64,000 nt of DNA from Candidatus Gastranaerophilales bacterium (GTDB lineage: Bacteria; Cyanobacteriota; Vampirovibrionia; Gastranaerophilales; Gastranaerophilaceae): NCBI GenBank assembly GCA_944325895.1, contig CALVCA010000005.1:1-64000 (forward strand), in the 5' to 3' direction. Shown in pieces: positions 1 through 8,831 of this stretch; within the stretch, counting starts at the first letter, position 1; each line of letters starts with the position of its first letter. Under the pieces are notes generated by a model. That model ran no database searches. It saw only the letters and a program-made list of their open reading frames with translations, and was not told the origin of the DNA. Made by a program: the position numbers and the translations under genes.

Positions 1-1
1 T

Positions 2-74
<73 letters not shown>

Positions 75-251
75 TTTTGTTTACGCTTGATATGATTTTA
101 GAGTAATATATTTGATTGTTGAGTCCTTTCGGCTTTGCTCACATTTTCTTGTTTTACATTGTGTTAACAAATGTAACATTGCAATCCTCAAAAAAGGCAA
201 TTTTGAAATTAAAAATTGCTTTATATAAATATAAAGGTTGAGGATGCAACG

Positions 252-455
252 ATGAAAGAACAAGAACTTAATACTATGATGTCAGTAGTATCTGACCCTA
301 TTAATAATGTTTATAAAATTAATTCAAGGAAAGATCTTGAAGAAATTCAACGTATAATCAGAATTTTTAATATTTCTCAAGAACAGCAGAACAAGCACAA
401 AATGTTGTCTATTAAAAATTTAGCGACATTCAGACTTGTATTGAGTAATAATTAG
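252..455 (+). CDS. Small hypothetical protein (67 aa)
   Basis: Unrecognised short, charged, probably helical protein with no signal peptide or membrane segment. I chose the ATG at 252 because GAGG (240-243) lies 8 nt upstream; an in-frame ATG at 216 has no ribosome binding site. It stands alone after the tRNA gene and its 3' end overlaps the convergent dgkA by 4 nt. Function unknown. The ribosome binding site and tidy convergence with dgkA are the main reasons to accept it. Confidence 0.6.
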   Translation: MKEQELNTMMSVVSDPINNVYKINSRKDLEEIQRIIRIFNISQEQQNKHKMLSIKNLATFRLVLSNN

Positions 456-829
456 TATATAAGTTCGAATATTGGCGGTAAAAATAATAAAAGCCCGATA
501 GCGACAGCAATAATGGTCGTAAACATGACTGCCCCTGCGGCTATATCTTTTGCCATTCCGACAAGTTTTGAATATCTGTTATGAAACACCGCATCCAGTG
601 CAAATTCTATTGCGGAGTTTACCATTTCTGCACAAATTACCGCTGATATTGTCAAAAGAAGAACACATATTTTTGTAATTGAAAAGCCTAAAAGTACTCC
701 CGCCATAAGAATTAAAAATGCCGTGCAAAAGTGTATTCTTATGTTGATTTCACTTTTTAAAACCAGTCTTAATCCTTTTCTTGCGTTTTTAAATGTATTT
801 GAAAATCCTTGTGATTTAAACTTGCTCAT
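452..829 (-). CDS. dgkA: Diacylglycerol/undecaprenol kinase, DgkA family
   Basis: Small integral membrane kinase of 125 aa that phosphorylates diacylglycerol or, in many bacteria, undecaprenol, feeding the lipid carrier pool for peptidoglycan and O-antigen. Three hydrophobic helices are seen (about residues 33-55, 57-75, 95-118) with the family motif EMVNSAIE and the KDIAAGAV stretch that line the active site. Its start overlaps the ybeY stop by 4 nt (ATGA), so the two are translationally coupled. The order pgpH-ybeY-dgkA is a known conserved block in Firmicutes and relatives. The exact lipid substrate cannot be told from sequence. Confidence 0.92.
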   Translation of the reverse strand: MSKFKSQGFSNTFKNARKGLRLVLKSEINIRIHFCTAFLILMAGVLLGFSITKICVLLLTISAVICAEMVNSAIEFALDAVFHNRYSKLVGMAKDIAAGAVMFTTIIAVAIGLLLFLPPIFELIY

Positions 830-1308
830 AAACTTTCCAAAGCTTTATTCTGAATTCCTATAATAAAATTATAATCTTCTTCTGTTTGGTGGTCAAATCC
901 CAATAAATGCATTATCCCGTGACTGATTAAAAATAGCAGTTCGTGTTCAAAATCAGTATTTTTTTTGACGCTTTCTTCAGTAACTTTATCTAGAGCAATG
1001 ACTATTTCTCCAAGGTTAATTTCTCCGTCAAAAATAAATTTTTCTTCGCTGTCTGCAAACATGGCAAACGTGATAATATCTGCAGGATAATCTTTATGTC
1101 TGTATTCACGGTTGATTTCATGGGTTTTTGTGCTGTCACAGTATAGGATATCAAACGACAAAGTATTAAATTCGTGTCCCGAAAGACACGATTTTTCAAA
1201 AATTTCATTTAAATAAAACCGCAGAATTTTTTTAGCGGCATTAATATACTTTCTCTCGCTTAATTCAAAGCTGCCGTATATGTTTTCGCTAAATACATTA
1301 ATTTTCAT
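826..1308 (-). CDS. ybeY: Endoribonuclease YbeY (rRNA maturation)
   Basis: Zinc-dependent single-strand endoribonuclease that acts in 16S rRNA 3'-end maturation and ribosome quality control. The C-terminal motif HGIMHLLGFDH is the HGxLHLxGyDH metal-binding signature. I placed the start at the ATG at 1308 (MKINVFSEN, 160 aa), preceded by GGAAAA. A longer reading from 1371 would run far into pgpH and add an unrelated N-terminus. It overlaps the pgpH stop by 11 nt and the dgkA start by 4 nt, consistent with one operon. Confidence 0.93.
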   Translation of the reverse strand: MKINVFSENIYGSFELSERKYINAAKKILRFYLNEIFEKSCLSGHEFNTLSFDILYCDSTKTHEINREYRHKDYPADIITFAMFADSEEKFIFDGEINLGEIVIALDKVTEESVKKNTDFEHELLFLISHGIMHLLGFDHQTEEDYNFIIGIQNKALESL

Positions 1309-3466
1309 TGCGTTTTTCCAATTGATTAATTTTGTTTTCCAAATCTTCATCAAGCAATTTGGTTGGAACAATTATTTTGTTTTTACCGAATTCTTCAGCC
1401 AAATTTTCTTGATATTTAATCCTGTTATGCTGCATACCTCTCAAAATTCTGCTGAAAGTAGCTGCTATAACTTTTATGTCATGTAACGTCAGCGGGCTGT
1501 CAGCAAGCTGAGTATCATTCAGTCTTTCAATAATAATTTTATCTATAATTGCATCAATTTCTTCCGGAGTGGGATTTTTCAAAGATCTTACAGCCGATTC
1601 CACGGCATCTGCAATCATTAAAATAGCTGTTTCTTTAGTATTAGGCTTTGGACCGGTGTAGCGGAATTGTTCTTCTTTAACGTTTTCCGCTCCTTCTTCC
1701 TGAACAGCTTGATTATAAAAGTAGCTTGCCAGCCCTTCGCCGTGGTGCTGTAATATGAAATTATGAATAATCGGAGGAAGCCCGTATTCTTTTGCTATTT
1801 CAACACCGTCTTTCGGGTGAGCTGTTATAACCATTTTACTTAATCTCGGGTTGAGTTTGCTGTGCGGGTTTTCAATCCCGAAATAAGATTGGTTTTCAAC
1901 GAAAAATAAAGGACGTTTCAATTTACCGATGTCGTGATAAAAAGCTCCTACTCTTGCCAATATTGGGTTAGCTCCGATTGCTTCAGCTGCAGCTTCGCAC
2001 AAATTAGATACCATAAGACTGTGGTGATATGTTCCGGGTGCTTCAAATTGCAAGCGTTTCAGCAAAGGCTGATTATGATCCGCAAGCTCGGCTAATCCGT
2101 ACGGTGTTATTATTTTGAACCAGCTCTCAAATACAGGGAAAAGTCCAAGTGCTATAATTGAGCTTAATATACCGTTTATTAACACAAAACAGCAGTTCTG
2201 TATTACCATTATATTACTTACTTCTATTAAGCATTTTTCGATTAAATATATGCTGAAAACAATAATAACGGCTGCTGTTCCTATATAAAATCCTGTTTTT
2301 ATTAAATCAAACCGTCTTGAAAAACGAATTCTTGAAATCAATATCATTGAAACAACAGTCAAAAGAACAAAAGCTATAAGCCATTGCACATCATATTGCA
2401 TGCCGATTGCAAGAACTGCCGAAAGGATTACGGTAGCAATAAATGCTACTCTCGGGTTTAAAAATATAGACATTATAATCATATAAGCCGGTAAAGGCAG
2501 TATATAAGGTGAAAATCCGGTCGGCAAAACAGCTGCTATTACCGCTAAAACAAGCGTTAATGTCGCTGATATCCCCATATATCGAGGCTCTAAAAATTTC
2601 TTTTCAAAAAATTTCATATATCCCAAAAACATTAATGTCGCCATTAAAACAAGAATATATATTGCACTCAGACCATGCCAGTTGAGTTCGTAAACATTAT
2701 AACCTGCTTGTCGTAATGCATCACGTTTTAATCTTGTTACGGGTTCTCCTTCAAACAGAATTTTGTCGCCTTTTTGAAATGTTATTTCATAAGGTTTAAC
2801 TGAATTCATGGCATTTTTGCGGGCAATTTCCGTTGCAAATTCATCCACAACAAGATTTGGTACAATTACCTGTTCTAATAGTGCACTTATAACAGATATT
2901 TGACGTTTTGATACATTTGATACCATGTTATTTGTGATCAGAGTCGTTATATTATTTTTTTCATAATCACTTTCTGTTATTCCGGCTCTTAATATTTTAT
3001 CCAAAGTCAAATTTGTTTTGTCAAATACTTCGTGCAGACTTTTGTCGTCTGATTTTAAAAGAAATGATGTTATAAATTCTTTTTTTGTATTGCCGGACAA
3101 ATCAAGCAGAATATTTAATTCTTCAAGCTTGACAGAAGTCATGGTGTCTTTTTTTCTTATTTGAATAATGGAATTTTCCATTGTAATTAAATTTGTTTTG
3201 ATAAATTCATCTTCAGCAGCGGTTAAAACGGGTTCCACACGGGACGCTACTTCTTTTCTGTGCTGCTCTGTACGTTTTACATCTATTACCGTAAGCGTTT
3301 TTTGTGCAATTATGTCACGTTTGCTTATACCGTTTTCTATTATATTTTGGAAAAAGTATATCTGTGACGATACAACGCCGGTAAATATTATGGTAAAAGC
3401 TATTAATGCACTCCATTTGATTGTGTTTGCGGAGGTTAAAAATGTTTTTATGTCGTTTATTATCAT
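1298..3466 (-). CDS. pgpH: PgpH-like 7TM HD-family c-di-AMP phosphodiesterase
   Basis: A 722-aa membrane protein with the PgpH/YqfF layout: one N-terminal membrane helix (about 18-40), a large extracytoplasmic 7TMR-HDED domain (about 45-265), seven helices (about 265-450) and a cytoplasmic HD domain (about 470-700). The HD domain shows His residues at 481-482 and HDIGK at 511-515. In Listeria and Bacillus this family hydrolyses cyclic di-AMP to pApA. The synthase CdaA is also in this window (7950-8831), so the substrate assignment is plausible. The start has AGGGAA about 8 nt upstream. It heads the pgpH-ybeY-dgkA operon. Confidence 0.9.
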   Translation of the reverse strand: MIINDIKTFLTSANTIKWSALIAFTIIFTGVVSSQIYFFQNIIENGISKRDIIAQKTLTVIDVKRTEQHRKEVASRVEPVLTAAEDEFIKTNLITMENSIIQIRKKDTMTSVKLEELNILLDLSGNTKKEFITSFLLKSDDKSLHEVFDKTNLTLDKILRAGITESDYEKNNITTLITNNMVSNVSKRQISVISALLEQVIVPNLVVDEFATEIARKNAMNSVKPYEITFQKGDKILFEGEPVTRLKRDALRQAGYNVYELNWHGLSAIYILVLMATLMFLGYMKFFEKKFLEPRYMGISATLTLVLAVIAAVLPTGFSPYILPLPAYMIIMSIFLNPRVAFIATVILSAVLAIGMQYDVQWLIAFVLLTVVSMILISRIRFSRRFDLIKTGFYIGTAAVIIVFSIYLIEKCLIEVSNIMVIQNCCFVLINGILSSIIALGLFPVFESWFKIITPYGLAELADHNQPLLKRLQFEAPGTYHHSLMVSNLCEAAAEAIGANPILARVGAFYHDIGKLKRPLFFVENQSYFGIENPHSKLNPRLSKMVITAHPKDGVEIAKEYGLPPIIHNFILQHHGEGLASYFYNQAVQEEGAENVKEEQFRYTGPKPNTKETAILMIADAVESAVRSLKNPTPEEIDAIIDKIIIERLNDTQLADSPLTLHDIKVIAATFSRILRGMQHNRIKYQENLAEEFGKNKIIVPTKLLDEDLENKINQLEKRNEN

Positions 3467-3519
3467 TATTATTTCCCTTTTTTTATATATTTTATTACGT
3501 TATGAAAAATTTTCAACCC

Positions 3520-3546
3520 TTGACATATGTTTTGACGTTGTATAAT
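3520..3546 (+). promoter_or_regulatory. Candidate sigma-70 promoter upstream of the 3657 gene
   Basis: TTGACA at 3520-3525 and TATAAT at 3541-3546 are both exact consensus hexamers, but the spacer is 15 bp, which is short. Transcription would start near 3553, giving a leader of about 100 nt before the ATG at 3657. Confidence 0.55.
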
Positions 3547-3656
3547 AGAGTTGTGTCCTAAGGGTGTATAAAGTACCTTGTAATATTTCTTAATATTTTA
3601 AGTTATTTTAGCAAATTTAGAAATGTTTTTTATTCTATATATATAGAAGGTGTAGT

Positions 3657-5108
3657 ATGAAAGTAGAAAGTGTAAACAATAGTATTAGCAGGCTAAAACA
3701 GCCGAATTTTAAAGGGCAAGGCATTGATGTCACCAAATTTATAAGAAATAATTTGGCAGGAAAAAAGTTTTTTAACACATTTGATAAAGTAAATGCAATA
3801 AAAGGAGAGATTGGCGGGATTGTAATAAACTCAATCGGAACAGGTGCAGTGGCTCCGATAGTAATCGGAACAAACCCGTTCGTAAAAGCTCCTAAAGGTG
3901 CATCAGAAGAAGAAAAGAAAAAAGTAAAAGATACAAAATGGTATACGGCAATGCGTCAGCCGATTTCGGCAATTTTGGCGGTATTGTTCCAGGTAGGTGC
4001 ACTTGTTCCTATTAACAAGTGGATTGATAGATTGTTCAATGACCCTGAGTTGGCAAAATATGCCGATTTACATATTAATCAGAGTGTATTGAACAGTAAT
4101 ATGACATTAAAAAGCAAAGCTAAAGCTCAATTAGCCAAGGAAGGTATTAAAAAACCGGCATTTTGGAGTCAAGACAAACAAGCTAAGAAAGATTATAAAG
4201 CTCAAATAAAAGCTTTAGCTGATAAGATTGGTGCAAAACAGATAGATGATTTAACCGACAGTTTTGAGCAGACCGGAAAAATTAAAATCGGTAATGAATA
4301 TTTAGACAATAAGTCACTCGGTAAAATCATAAACAAACAAATTGACGGTTATATAGGTGCAGCTAAGGAATTGAAGTTAGACAACGATAAATTAACTTTC
4401 TATACAAACCGTTCAAAAGTTCTGACGGATAATGAAGATTATATAAGACAAATCTTTGATGAGAATGTTTTGAAAACAAAAATGAAAAACGATACCGATT
4501 ATGCTGGTTTGGAAAAATATATCAAAGAATTGCTGTCAAAAGAACAAAAACCTGAGATGAAAGAAATCTTGCAGGAAATGTTGGACAGACCTGAAGATGT
4601 CAGATTAAACAGAATTCACAATACTCTTAATCGTATTGATTCAATAAAATCAGTTTGCGGCAATGAGTATAAGCAAAGTCAGTACTTTAAGTCCATGACC
4701 GACAGAAATGCCGAGCTTGATAAAATAATTACTAAATTTACAAACGCTAAATTGGATACGAAAAAACCGATTGATGATAATTTAATCAAATCAACAATGG
4801 ATGAAATTAAGAAAGTATGTTCGTACAAAGAAGATAATAAATTCTTGAAAGGAATACTTCACGATACGGATACATTTGATTCAAATATCGCAAAACTCAG
4901 TAAAAAGATACATAAAGATGTGGTAAAAGGTTATAAAAAATTCGTATCAAATAAATTTACGGCAATAAGCCAAATCATCCAAATTCTTATAGGTGTAGGT
5001 ATCACGTTACCGATAACCTGCAACGCATTGAACTGGGTATACCCGAGGGCAATGGAGTTATTCTTCCCGAAATTGTCAGGAGTTAAAAAAGCGGGAGGTG
5101 ACAAATAA
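3657..5108 (+). CDS. Lineage-type membrane-associated hypothetical protein (483 aa)
   Basis: No known domain recognised. The N-terminus (MKVESVNNSISRLKQ, then NFKG) resembles the short N-terminal segment of other proteins here that lack signal peptides. Hydrophobic stretches lie near residues 50-70 (glycine-rich) and 100-125, and a further one near 440-470. Between them is a long lysine-rich, probably helical region (about 140-430). GAAGG precedes the ATG. Its stop shares a base with the ATG of the next gene, and GGGAGGTGA lies just before that start, so the two are co-translated. Possibly a cell-envelope protein; function unknown. Confidence 0.85.
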   Translation: MKVESVNNSISRLKQPNFKGQGIDVTKFIRNNLAGKKFFNTFDKVNAIKGEIGGIVINSIGTGAVAPIVIGTNPFVKAPKGASEEEKKKVKDTKWYTAMRQPISAILAVLFQVGALVPINKWIDRLFNDPELAKYADLHINQSVLNSNMTLKSKAKAQLAKEGIKKPAFWSQDKQAKKDYKAQIKALADKIGAKQIDDLTDSFEQTGKIKIGNEYLDNKSLGKIINKQIDGYIGAAKELKLDNDKLTFYTNRSKVLTDNEDYIRQIFDENVLKTKMKNDTDYAGLEKYIKELLSKEQKPEMKEILQEMLDRPEDVRLNRIHNTLNRIDSIKSVCGNEYKQSQYFKSMTDRNAELDKIITKFTNAKLDTKKPIDDNLIKSTMDEIKKVCSYKEDNKFLKGILHDTDTFDSNIAKLSKKIHKDVVKGYKKFVSNKFTAISQIIQILIGVGITLPITCNALNWVYPRAMELFFPKLSGVKKAGGDK

Positions 5109-5779
5109 TGGTTAATGCAATAAATAAAATCGGTGCAAAAATTATAGGCGGTACTTCAAAAGCAAGACCGGTAAGAGCTTTGGCAAATAAATTTGATAAA
5201 GATTTTGAAAAATCAATTGCAGCAACAACCGTAATATCAATTATATTAAAAGACGGTATCGGATGTTATAAATATGTTACTCAAAGCTTGAATAACAAAA
5301 AAATCCCCGAAGAAAAAAGAAGATTTGTTGCGGCACTGGATTTAACAAACGGTGCATTAATGATAGCAGCACAAATTCTGTTATTCTTAGCAATGCGGAA
5401 AATGTCCGGTCCGTTATTTAACAAATTATTCAAAAAATCATTTAATCCGAAAGCTCAGGAAAATATAGCTGCAAAACTCCATATGAATGAAGCGGCAAAG
5501 GGTTTACAACGTACAAGAAAAACAGTGTTTGACAAAAAATTCAACGATGTAAAAAATACCGCATTAGGCTGTTTCAAATACGTAGTTGACCTTGCAGCAG
5601 CAACAATTATCGGTAAACGTGTTGTAGTTCCTTTAATTGCAACACCTTTAGCAAGTAAAGTTGAAAAAAGAATGAATAAGGAACCAAAAATTCAATCAGA
5701 AAATTCAACACCGGCAACAGGAACAAAACTTGACGTTGTTGCCTCTACCAACCTTTTAGCTCCCTACAAAAAAGCTTAA
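5108..5779 (+). CDS. Lineage-type hypothetical membrane protein (223 aa), partner of the 3657 gene
   Basis: Unrecognised. A hydrophobic helix is visible near residues 85-100 and weaker ones near 40-55 and 160-180, separated by basic segments. The C-terminal 30 residues are polar and low in structure. The gene overlaps its upstream neighbour in TAATG form with a strong ribosome binding site, so the two products are probably made together and may interact. Its 3' end overlaps the convergent dehydrogenase gene by 4 nt. Confidence 0.82.
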   Translation: MVNAINKIGAKIIGGTSKARPVRALANKFDKDFEKSIAATTVISIILKDGIGCYKYVTQSLNNKKIPEEKRRFVAALDLTNGALMIAAQILLFLAMRKMSGPLFNKLFKKSFNPKAQENIAAKLHMNEAAKGLQRTRKTVFDKKFNDVKNTALGCFKYVVDLAAATIIGKRVVVPLIATPLASKVEKRMNKEPKIQSENSTPATGTKLDVVASTNLLAPYKKA

Positions 5780-6678
5780 TGATTATTAAGCAAAAAATCT
5801 GCAACTTGAGTCGCAATGTCAGTTGCGACTTTTGTTTGTGTTTCAACGGTATTGGCTCCTAAATGCGGGACAGCGATAACTTTATCGGGGAATTTTAAAA
5901 GCGGACAGTCTTTTATATCGGGTTCTTTTTCAAAAACATCTGTAGCAACCCCTGAAATCAAACCTGCTTCAAGAGCTTCCGCCAAATCTTTTTCGACAAC
6001 AAGTCCTCCACGGGCACAGTTTATAATTTTTGCACCGGGTTTCACGTATTTGAGAGTATTTTTGTTAATAATACCTGCAGTATCGGATGTCAGCGGTATA
6101 TGTAATGAAATATAGTCGCATAACGGTAAAAAATCTTTCAGGTCGTTAAAAGATTTAATGCCTTCAAGATTTTTGCTGGAGCAGGCAATAATATTCATGT
6201 CAAATGCTTTGGCATATTTGGCAACTCTTGAACCTATTCTTCCAAAACCTATAATTCCGAGAGTTTTGCCAAATAAGTTGTTACCCATAAATCTGCTGCG
6301 TTCCCATTTGCCGTCAAAAACCGACTCACAGGCTTGCGGAATATGTCTTGAAAGAGCTAAAATCAGAGCAAAAGTATGTTCAGCGGTGGCGATAGTGTTG
6401 CCGTCAGGAGAATTGATAACTTTAACATTGAATTTTATAGCTGCATTAAGGTCAATATTGTCAAGCCCTGCTCCGACTCTGCCAATAATTTTGAGTTTTT
6501 TTGCGTTTTTAAGCACGTCTTCAGTAATAAATGTGTGGTTTCTAAGTATTACGGCATCAAATTCTTCGATAATTTCAGCCAAATTTTTAACTTCAGGCAT
6601 GACAACAGTTTCAATCCCGGCGGATTTAAGCACATCAACGGCTGAGTTATTAACGTTATCTACCAATAAAACTTTCAT
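5776..6678 (-). CDS. serA: D-2-hydroxyacid dehydrogenase, short SerA-like (3-phosphoglycerate dehydrogenase candidate)
   Basis: NAD-dependent D-isomer 2-hydroxyacid dehydrogenase of 300 aa. The Rossmann motif GFGRIG lies near residue 143. The catalytic set is visible: Arg in NCARGG, Glu in FEKEP and His in VPHLGA. The N-terminal RVGAGLDNID and the order of motifs fit phosphoglycerate dehydrogenase, the first step of serine synthesis. The protein ends after the catalytic core, so the C-terminal ACT/ASB regulatory domains of long SerA enzymes are absent. It begins one base after the stop of the 115-aa gene, so they form an operon. Other D-hydroxyacid substrates cannot be excluded. Confidence 0.85.
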   Translation of the reverse strand: MKVLLVDNVNNSAVDVLKSAGIETVVMPEVKNLAEIIEEFDAVILRNHTFITEDVLKNAKKLKIIGRVGAGLDNIDLNAAIKFNVKVINSPDGNTIATAEHTFALILALSRHIPQACESVFDGKWERSRFMGNNLFGKTLGIIGFGRIGSRVAKYAKAFDMNIIACSSKNLEGIKSFNDLKDFLPLCDYISLHIPLTSDTAGIINKNTLKYVKPGAKIINCARGGLVVEKDLAEALEAGLISGVATDVFEKEPDIKDCPLLKFPDKVIAVPHLGANTVETQTKVATDIATQVADFLLNNH

Positions 6679-7026
6679 TTAAAACGGCTTTGTTTGGTTT
6701 AATTTTAATCTCAAATCTCTAAATCGGGCAATATCTTCCTGAGTTTTACCCGAATCTTTAAACACAGCCTGCGTAACAGGATGCACCATTAAGACATAAT
6801 CCATGTGGATTTCCAAAAAATTGTATCTGCGAGGTGATTGGTTAGTATTTCTCGGAAAAATTTCAGCATTAGTAACGGCTAAAAATCTTCTTTCTCTGTC
6901 ATTGAGTAAATCCGTTAATTCACGGTTAGTATTTGTATATTTAGAAACATGGACAGTACCTTTTATGTCATGGTCAGCTGTCAGAATACAAACTTCTATA
7001 GGAACTGTATCAATATTTTTAGCCAT
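6679..7026 (-). CDS. Conserved-looking hypothetical protein (115 aa)
   Basis: Unrecognised soluble protein. The first 90 residues look like a compact beta-rich fold (for example IEVCILTADHDIKGTVHV, then FLEIHMDYVLMVHP), followed by a short charged helix. GAGG sits 11-14 nt before the ATG, and a good promoter (7047-7075) lies upstream. It is directly followed by the SerA-like gene with no gap, so it may be expressed to accompany that enzyme, but nothing in the sequence shows a role. Confidence 0.75.
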   Translation of the reverse strand: MAKNIDTVPIEVCILTADHDIKGTVHVSKYTNTNRELTDLLNDRERRFLAVTNAEIFPRNTNQSPRRYNFLEIHMDYVLMVHPVTQAVFKDSGKTQEDIARFRDLRLKLNQTKPF

Positions 7027-7046
7027 TTTATTACCTCGTTAAAAAA

Positions 7047-7075
7047 AGTATATTATATTTTGCGAAAATTGTCAA
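7047..7075 (-). promoter_or_regulatory. Sigma-70 promoter for the 115-aa gene and serA-like gene
   Basis: On the minus strand TTGACA (7075-7070) and TATACT (7052-7047) are separated by 17 bp. The predicted start near 7040 gives a 14-nt leader that contains the GAGG ribosome binding site. Confidence 0.7.
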
Positions 7076-7080
7076 AAATT

Positions 7081-7947
7081 TTAAATTTTATCAAGCCGTT
7101 TATGTAATCTTGCCCCGTAAGCTTCGTGTACATCGACTATTGACATAAAAGCATTGGGGTCAATTTCTTTAACAATTTCTTTCAAATTAGACATTTCAAG
7201 GCGGGAAACAATGCAGTAAATAAGCATTTTGTCCTGTTTTGAATATCCTCCCTGACCGTATATATAAGTAATACCGATATCAAGTTTTTCAATGAGTGCC
7301 TGCCCTATTTCGCATGATTTATCACTGATAATTCTGACGGATTTGGAATTGTTAAGACCTTCCATAACAATGTCAATGACTTTATACGCAATAAAATAGG
7401 TGAGCATGGAATACATAGCTTTTTCCCAGCCGAAAACAAATCCGGCTCCGCAATAGATAAAAATATTCAGTCCCATGATAAATTCACCGACTGAAAGCCC
7501 CCATTTTTTAGACAGTACAAGCGAAAGAATTTCAGTACCGTCCAGTGAGCCTTCATTTCTTAAAATAATACCGACACCTGCACCGAGTATTATTCCGCCG
7601 AATACAGTCGCCAATAGTAAATCACCGGTTGCTGTATGCCCGTGAAAAAGATTTAAAGACAATGCGAACATTAAAACTGCAAAAAATGTCTGTAATACAA
7701 ATTTTTTGCCCATTTTGGTAAAAGCAAGACATATGAACGGGAAATTGATTATCATAACGATAAGCCCCAAATTTTTTCCGCTCAAAAAGCTTGCTATCAT
7801 TGAAATACCAATAACTCCGCCGTCAATAATGTTATTGGGGGCTAAAAAACCCTCGATTGCACCTGCGGCAATGAACGCTCCTATTGATAAAAAAATCATT
7901 TTTCTTATTAGTAAAGCTATTTTAATTTTTAAAGGAATTTCTTTCAT
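7081..7947 (-). CDS. YitT family membrane protein
   Basis: A 288-aa protein with the YitT architecture: about five membrane helices in residues 15-200 (DUF161-type region, with the FLAPNNIIDGGVIGISMI stretch) followed by a soluble C-terminal DUF2179-type domain (about 205-285). Family function is poorly known. It starts 2 nt after the cdaA stop with no separate ribosome binding site, so it is coupled to cdaA. A fresh promoter follows it at 7047-7075, so the lysA-cdaA-yitT transcript may end or be boosted here. Confidence 0.88.
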   Translation of the reverse strand: MKEIPLKIKIALLIRKMIFLSIGAFIAAGAIEGFLAPNNIIDGGVIGISMIASFLSGKNLGLIVMIINFPFICLAFTKMGKKFVLQTFFAVLMFALSLNLFHGHTATGDLLLATVFGGIILGAGVGIILRNEGSLDGTEILSLVLSKKWGLSVGEFIMGLNIFIYCGAGFVFGWEKAMYSMLTYFIAYKVIDIVMEGLNNSKSVRIISDKSCEIGQALIEKLDIGITYIYGQGGYSKQDKMLIYCIVSRLEMSNLKEIVKEIDPNAFMSIVDVHEAYGARLHKRLDKI

Positions 7948-7949
7948 AA

Positions 7950-8831
7950 TTATTTTTTCTTCAAACTGATAAAATTATTCAACTTAAATATTGTTTTGTC
8001 ATCCTCAATTTGTTTGACACCTAAAATATTTTCTAAATCTGTTTTTAAAGTAACCAAATCATCGTATTTTTTTAAAGTACCGTCAACAGAAATGGAAACA
8101 TCGCCTGTTTCTTCGGAAACCACAAGACATGCTGCATCACTGACTTCGGACATTCCTATTGCGGCTCTGTGCCGGGTACCGTATTTCCAGCTGAGTTTTG
8201 GATCTTCAGTCAGGGGCAAAAGTACGCCTGCAGAAATTATTTTGTCACCGTTTATGACAACGGCACCGTCGTGAAGCGGGGTATTCGGATGAAAAATTGT
8301 AAGTAAAAGTTCAGTTGAAACGTCAGCATTTAATGTTGTACCGACATCATAATATGTATTGCTCAAGTCGTCCTGAAACACGATTAATGCACCAGTATGC
8401 GATTTTGAAAAATATTTGACCGCTTCTACAATCTCTTTTATAACGTCAATTTTTTTATCATCATTGTTTTTGTTTGGATTACTGAAAAGTTTATTGATAA
8501 AATCAACCTGCCCTAAAAATCCGAGCAATCTGCGTAATTCGGGTTGAAATATGACGATAAGGCTTAAAGAAACAAATGTTACAATGGTTTTTAAGAATAC
8601 TCCCAAAATTTTTAAATTAAAACGTATTAAAGTTTCACTTAAAATCCATAAAAATATGAGAAAGAATGCACCTTTAACAAATTTTTCCGACTGGCTGTTT
8701 TTGATAAATTTGTCATAAAGCAGGTACAAAATAAAGACAATAATAAATATTTCGACAATATTTGTCCAGCTAAAAGACAAATCCATCATATTGATTAAGT
8801 TAGAAATATACGTCGAAATATCCGATATCAT
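7950..8831 (-). CDS. cdaA: Diadenylate cyclase CdaA (c-di-AMP synthase)
   Basis: Makes cyclic di-AMP from two ATP at the inner membrane. Residues about 25-45, 52-70 and 76-98 form three helices, followed by a DisA_N/DAC domain. Both catalytic signatures are exact: DGA at 188-190 (in TPLHDGAVV) and RHR at 220-222 (in GTRHRAAIG). Its ATG overlaps the lysA stop by 4 nt, so cyclase production is coupled to the lysine enzyme. The regulator CdaR, usual next door in Firmicutes, is not adjacent. The degrading enzyme PgpH is 5 kb away. Confidence 0.95.
   Translation of the reverse strand: MISDISTYISNLINMMDLSFSWTNIVEIFIIVFILYLLYDKFIKNSQSEKFVKGAFFLIFLWILSETLIRFNLKILGVFLKTIVTFVSLSLIVIFQPELRRLLGFLGQVDFINKLFSNPNKNNDDKKIDVIKEIVEAVKYFSKSHTGALIVFQDDLSNTYYDVGTTLNADVSTELLLTIFHPNTPLHDGAVVINGDKIISAGVLLPLTEDPKLSWKYGTRHRAAIGMSEVSDAACLVVSEETGDVSISVDGTLKKYDDLVTLKTDLENILGVKQIEDDKTIFKLNNFISLKKK

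Noticed and set aside
1309-1371. Longer ybeY reading from 1371
   Set aside because: It would add 21 residues with no family similarity, all inside pgpH; ATG 1308 has its own ribosome binding site.
6158-6682. 174-aa open frame opposite the SerA-like dehydrogenase
   Set aside because: Mirror of a well-supported gene; no motif or ribosome binding site of its own.
7052-7075. TTGACA with TATAAT at 7052-7057 (minus strand) as the promoter
   Set aside because: The spacer would be 12 bp. The overlapping TATACT at 7047-7052 gives 17 bp and was preferred.
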